From DASYTH01 sp035762905 (lineage in GTDB: Bacteria > Actinomycetota > Actinomycetes > Mycobacteriales > Pseudonocardiaceae): a stretch of DNA of 9,933 nucleotides. The notes under the pieces are model-generated. The model worked only from the letters and a program-made list of their open reading frames with translations. It was not told the DNA's origin and did not search any database. The DNA lies in NCBI RefSeq assembly GCF_035762905.1, contig NZ_DASUCC010000147.1:1-9933 (forward strand), read 5' to 3'. Position numbers and translations under genes: made by a program. Below, piece after piece: positions 6,477 through 9,933 of this stretch; the stretch's first letter is position 1, and every line of letters starts with the position of its first letter.

Positions 6477-9400
6477 ATGGATCAGCATTCCGCTGTACAC
6501 CGGGCGATCGTGGTTGTCGACGTTGAGAAGTTCGGAGACCCTTCCCGGACCAACGCCCATCAGCTGGCCGTGCGGGAAGGATTGTACGAGTCCGTCGAGC
6601 GGGCCTTCGTCGAAGCGGGAATCAAGTGGGAGAGGTGCACATGGGAGGACCGTGGCGACGGGATTCTCATTCTGGTCCCGCCGGACGCGCCGAAAAGCCG
6701 GCTGGTTGACCATTTGCCCGCCCGGCTCGTTGCGGCGCTGCACCGCCACAATGCCAAGTCCTCATTGCCATCGCAGATAAGGCTGCGGGTCGCGCTGGAT
6801 GCGGGCGAGGTTCATTACGACTCGCACGGCATCACCGGGGCGGCCGTCAACCGGGCGTTTCGGTTGCTGGACGCGGCACCGCTGAAGGACGCGCTGGCCG
6901 CCTCGCCGGGTGTGCTCGCGTTGATCACCTCGGACTGGTTCTACCACGAGATCGTGCGACACGAGCCGGGAGCCACACCGGACGCCTACCGGGCGGTTCG
7001 GGTCAAGGTGAAGGAAACCGATGTGCAGGCCTGGATGCGGCTGCCGGACGGACCGTTGTACTTCGATTTGCCCGCCCGCACCAGTGTGGTGTCCCGATGG
7101 ACCGGGTGGCATTGGGTGAGCGGTTCGGCGTTGCTGCTCGCCGTCGCGGGGGCCACGCTCCTGCTCTGGACGAGCGGTCTTGGTCTGCTGGACCGCGGCG
7201 GCAAGGTGTTCGGTGTGGCCGGTGGTGTCGTCGCGATGGTGTCACTGGTGACCAGCGCGGTGGCTTTTCGTCTGGCCTCTCGGGCGCGCCGGCCGGATGT
7301 GGATCCCTCGGTAGCTCGTGGCAAGGCGGCTCAGGATCTCGCGGGCTGGGTGGAGCGGCAGTGGCGGCGGGAGGCGGCGGCGCGGTTGCTGGACCGACCG
7401 GAGCCGCTGCGAGTGCGCTGGTCGTCGACGTCTCGCCCGGTCGCCCCGGTTCCCGGGGAGGTGCTGGGTACCGCGGGGCCGGAAGGCCGGGTGCTGCGGC
7501 TGCGGTTGGGCGGCGACGTGCGGGAGGTCGTGGAGAAGTTCATCCGGCTGCCATACCGCCAGCTGGTGGTGCTCGGGCAGCCGGGTGCGGGCAAGTCGGT
7601 GCTGATGATGTTGCTGACCCTGGGACTGCTGCGGCGGTGGCGGACCGGCGAGCAGGTTCCGGTGTTGCTCAACCTGTCCTCGTGGAACCCAGATCGCGAG
7701 CATCTCCATGCCTGGCTTGCCCGGCGGTTGGTGGAGGAGTATCCGGCGCTGGGCAACCGAGACCGGTACGGCGCGGATGTGGCCACGCATCTGGTCGACT
7801 CCGGCGCCGTGTTGCCGGTGCTGGACGGGCTCGACGAGATGCCGTCGGCGCTGGACGCGTCCGCTGTGGCGGGCCTGGCCGACGCCGCCGCGGGTGACCA
7901 TGCCGTCGTCGTGGCCTGCCGTGCCGACGAGTACCAGGCAGCGGTGGCAGCGGCCGGAACGACCCTGGGTCGAGCGGCCGTGGTGGAGTTGGAGCCGGTC
8001 GACATCGGCGCCGTCGCCGGCTACCTGCCGGCCGGCCAGCCCGAGGGGTCGCGCCGCTGGGCACCGCTGATCGCGGCGCTACGAACGAATCCGGACGGGC
8101 CGCTCGCCTCGGCATTGTCGACGCCGTTGATGGTGTATCTGGCTCGCGCGGTCTACAGCGCGCCCGACCGGGATCCTGCGTGGCTGTGCGATCCGCGCCG
8201 GTGGCCGGCTGCTTCGCAGATGGAGGATCATCTGCTCGACGCGTACCTGCCCGCGCTCTACGCGGGAGGCGGCGCGGCGGCCCCGGCGGCCAGCGGTTCA
8301 CCCCTGCTAGGCGATTATCCGGCCGCTCAGGCCCAACGCTGGCTGGCCAACCTCGCCGCGCGGATGGCCACGCTCCGAACCCGGGACCTGGCCTGGTGGC
8401 AGCTTCCCCAGACGATCCCCGGATTCGGAGTGGCCTTTGGGCTTGCCGTCCGGATTCTGGCGGGCATCGGCTTCGGCCTCGCGTTCGGACTCACGTACGG
8501 GTTCACGCATGGCCTCGATCGGGGGCTACTGTACGGCCTGATCTATGGGCTCGCGTTCGGGCTCGGGCTCACGGCCGGCCTGAAGTTCACCCGTGCGTGG
8601 GTCGCCGGACTGGTAACCGGGTGTGTTGCCGGATCCATCGCCGGAGTGGGAATCGGGTTGGTGCTTGGGCCTGCCTTCGGTGTTCAGGCCGCGCTCGAGG
8701 CGGCGTTCATCGGGGGCCTCGGAATCGGCCTTATCACGCGCAGTCGCCCTCGTTTCGGCAACCGACCCCGGCAGGTCGAGCTGAGCCTGCCGAGGCTGCT
8801 GCGGTCCATGGTCAGAGCACTGCCGATCGGACTCATTTCCGGGCTCCTGCTGGGGCTGATCTTCGTCCTGGCCAGTGGGCATCCCATCGCCCTCGTAGCC
8901 GGGCTCGCCAATGGGCTCCCGTTCATGATCGGCTTCGGCACCTCGGAGGCGATCGTCCTGCCGGTGGACGAGCGGCATTCGGTCACCCCGAAGTCACTTC
9001 TGCACGGAGAACGCGCCGCGACCATCGCGCAGGTGCTGGCGATCGGACTCGCCGCCTGGATCGCGGACCTGCTCACCACGTGGATCACGAACGGCCTGAA
9101 CGGCGGCCTGTTCCGGGCGCTTGGCACCAGCCTTGTGTTCGCGTTCATCTTCAGCCTTGCCGCCGGTCTCGCCGCAGGCGTTAACTCGCCGTGGCTATGT
9201 TTCCTTTCCGCACAGGGATGGTTCGCTCTCCGCGGCCAGCTTCCCTGGCACCTGATGCGGTTCCTCGACGACGCCCACCGGCGCGGCGTACTCCGCCAGG
9301 TCGGCGGGACCTACCAGTTCCGTCACGTCCGGCTCCAGGATCGGCTCGCCAGCACGCACCGCGACCAGGCCCCCACCCGGGCAGGCGGCGGCCGATTCCC

Positions 9401-9494
9401 CGCCATCCACACCACCTCCCGCCAGACTCGGTGGAAACCACGGCCAACCGCTCAGCCGCCCACCAGCGGTCCGGTCATCCTTCGTGGAACCTGA
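6477..9494 (+). CDS. Class III cyclase-like/NACHT NTPase fusion with glycine-rich polytopic membrane domain
   Basis: About 1005 residues from ATG 6477 (GTG 6468 would add three). Residues 9-190 resemble a class III nucleotidyl cyclase: VVVDVEKFG with D15 and EDRGDG with D61 match the two metal-binding aspartates, and VNRAFRL (N125, R129) matches the transition-state NxxxR. E57 sits where guanylate cyclases carry Glu and adenylate cyclases Lys. Two membrane helices follow at about 214-234 and 245-266. A linker (WVERQWRREAA...EPLRVRW) typical of actinobacterial NACHT proteins leads to the NTPase, with Walker A GQPGAGKS (367-374) and Walker B VLDGLDE (448-454). Residues about 648-907 are a multi-helix membrane region full of FG, YG and GL steps. 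RGQLPWHLMRFLDD (919-932) and FRHVRLQD (948-955) are the usual C-terminal signature, followed by a basic, Pro-rich tail of about 47 residues. Likely role: an ATP-switched membrane sensor coupled to a cyclic-nucleotide-type domain. Activity and trigger are unknown. Confidence 0.9.
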   Translation: MDQHSAVHRAIVVVDVEKFGDPSRTNAHQLAVREGLYESVERAFVEAGIKWERCTWEDRGDGILILVPPDAPKSRLVDHLPARLVAALHRHNAKSSLPSQIRLRVALDAGEVHYDSHGITGAAVNRAFRLLDAAPLKDALAASPGVLALITSDWFYHEIVRHEPGATPDAYRAVRVKVKETDVQAWMRLPDGPLYFDLPARTSVVSRWTGWHWVSGSALLLAVAGATLLLWTSGLGLLDRGGKVFGVAGGVVAMVSLVTSAVAFRLASRARRPDVDPSVARGKAAQDLAGWVERQWRREAAARLLDRPEPLRVRWSSTSRPVAPVPGEVLGTAGPEGRVLRLRLGGDVREVVEKFIRLPYRQLVVLGQPGAGKSVLMMLLTLGLLRRWRTGEQVPVLLNLSSWNPDREHLHAWLARRLVEEYPALGNRDRYGADVATHLVDSGAVLPVLDGLDEMPSALDASAVAGLADAAAGDHAVVVACRADEYQAAVAAAGTTLGRAAVVELEPVDIGAVAGYLPAGQPEGSRRWAPLIAALRTNPDGPLASALSTPLMVYLARAVYSAPDRDPAWLCDPRRWPAASQMEDHLLDAYLPALYAGGGAAAPAASGSPLLGDYPAAQAQRWLANLAARMATLRTRDLAWWQLPQTIPGFGVAFGLAVRILAGIGFGLAFGLTYGFTHGLDRGLLYGLIYGLAFGLGLTAGLKFTRAWVAGLVTGCVAGSIAGVGIGLVLGPAFGVQAALEAAFIGGLGIGLITRSRPRFGNRPRQVELSLPRLLRSMVRALPIGLISGLLLGLIFVLASGHPIALVAGLANGLPFMIGFGTSEAIVLPVDERHSVTPKSLLHGERAATIAQVLAIGLAAWIADLLTTWITNGLNGGLFRALGTSLVFAFIFSLAAGLAAGVNSPWLCFLSAQGWFALRGQLPWHLMRFLDDAHRRGVLRQVGGTYQFRHVRLQDRLASTHRDQAPTRAGGGRFPAIHTTSRQTRWKPRPTAQPPTSGPVILRGT

Positions 9495-9588
9495 CCGCGG
9501 TGCAGCCCAAGGGGTGAGCCGTATCCGCCTCGAACGACCATCGCCGCCCTGCGTTCACCTTGCCGTCGCGTGGATGCGACCAGAGGTT

Positions 9589-9620
9589 CGTACCGTCCGT
9601 TAATGGTCTGACACGGTACG
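9589..9620. repeat. Inverted repeat upstream of the PhoX remnant
   Basis: CGTACCGT (9589-9596) and ACGGTACG (9613-9620) are perfect 8-bp inverted arms separated by 16 bp. It could be an operator or a weak hairpin; no T-run follows. The rest of the gap 9495-9634 shows no convincing terminator for the NACHT gene and no other gene. Confidence 0.35.
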
Positions 9621-9634
9621 GAGGTGCATGGTGC

Positions 9635-9933
9635 GGCGCGGCACCGGCGCAGAACGGCCCGAGTCCGTACGGTCCGCTCCAAGCGGCCGATGCCAACGGG
9701 ACCCGGCTGCCGGCCGGGTTCACCAGCCGCATCGTCGCCTGGTCCGGCCAACAGGTCATTGGCACCGGCTATACCTGGCATCCCGCGCCGGACGGCGGCC
9801 GCGGACCCGGTGCGCCGGGTCGTCTACCTGACCGAGGACGCTCCGGACGGCTGCTTCTACCGGTTCGTGCCCACCATCTGGGGCAACCTGTCGGCCGGGA
9901 CGCTGCAGGTGTTGCGCGCCGGCACCGCCACCT
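9635..9933 (+). pseudogene. PhoX-family (DUF839) phosphatase gene remnant with internal deletion and frameshift, continues past window
   Basis: From about 9635 one frame reads GAAPAQNGPSPYGPLQAADA, then NGTRLPAGFTSRIVAWSG and GTGYTWHPAPDGG, ending at 9799. This is the N-terminal part of mature DUF839/PhoX proteins. From 9801 the family resemblance continues in the next frame as DPVRRVVYLTEDAPDGCFYR and then FVPTIWGNLSAGTLQVL, up to the window edge. In intact family members these blocks are separated by very roughly 110 residues, including the WIYVSNSE-like and WLSCEE-like segments (from memory), so about 330 bp seem deleted at 9799-9801 with a frame change. Upstream there is no twin-arginine signal peptide or credible start codon in frame: a TGA at 9515-9517 precedes, and the intervening codons are not hydrophobic. 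PhoX proteins are exported calcium-dependent phosphatases, but this copy should not make one. An assembly error is the alternative explanation. Confidence 0.72.

Noticed and set aside
7097..7897. 266-residue plus-strand open frame inside the NACHT gene
   Set aside because: It is a shifted frame of the NACHT coding region. The Walker motifs are in the other frame, and this one is Gly/Arg low-complexity sequence.
9628..9831. 67-residue open frame with ATG at 9628 behind GGAGG
   Set aside because: The spacing is only 3 nt, and the frame runs out of register with the PhoX-like sequence. It is a shadow frame of the remnant.

Overview
The window is GC-rich (third codon positions are nearly all G or C), with actinobacterial protein families throughout. 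Large STAND NTPases with WD40 or poly-membrane C-termini, a Tat-type PhoX/DUF839 relative, and weak or G-rich ribosome binding sites all suggest a filamentous actinomycete. I cannot name the genus from sequence alone.

Layout, left to right. (1) 893-1, minus strand: an atypical NAD(P)-binding extended SDR protein, cut by the window edge. (2) 1115-1546, plus strand: a small SRPBCC (START-like) protein, divergent from the SDR gene. (3) About 1551-1690, plus strand: a frameshifted scrap of a CPA1-type cation/proton antiporter. (4) 5688-1855, minus strand: a 1277-residue nSTAND1 NTPase with an N-terminal HTH-like domain, one membrane helix and 14 WD40 blades. (5) 5825-6319, plus strand: a 164-residue secreted protein, divergent from (4), ending at a perfect 13-bp hairpin terminator. 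(6) 6477-9494, plus strand: a roughly 1005-residue membrane protein joining a class III nucleotidyl-cyclase-like domain, two membrane helices, a NACHT NTPase and a glycine-rich multi-helix membrane domain. (7) About 9635 to the right edge, plus strand: a PhoX/DUF839 gene with an internal deletion and frame change, so apparently a pseudogene.

The most interesting part is 1855-9494. Two unrelated membrane-tethered STAND NTPases flank a small exported protein. The first has features of a receptor whose sensor is outside the cell: an HTH and NTPase before one membrane helix, then 690 residues of propeller without a single cysteine. The second carries a cyclase-like domain that retains both metal-binding aspartates and the NxxxR motif, so it may make or bind a cyclic nucleotide. 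A joint signalling or conflict (immunity-like) role is inference from architecture and proximity. The hairpin and the divergent orientation show the three genes are not one operon.

Both flanks hold decayed gene fragments (antiporter and PhoX), which fits an accessory region shaped by deletion and rearrangement.
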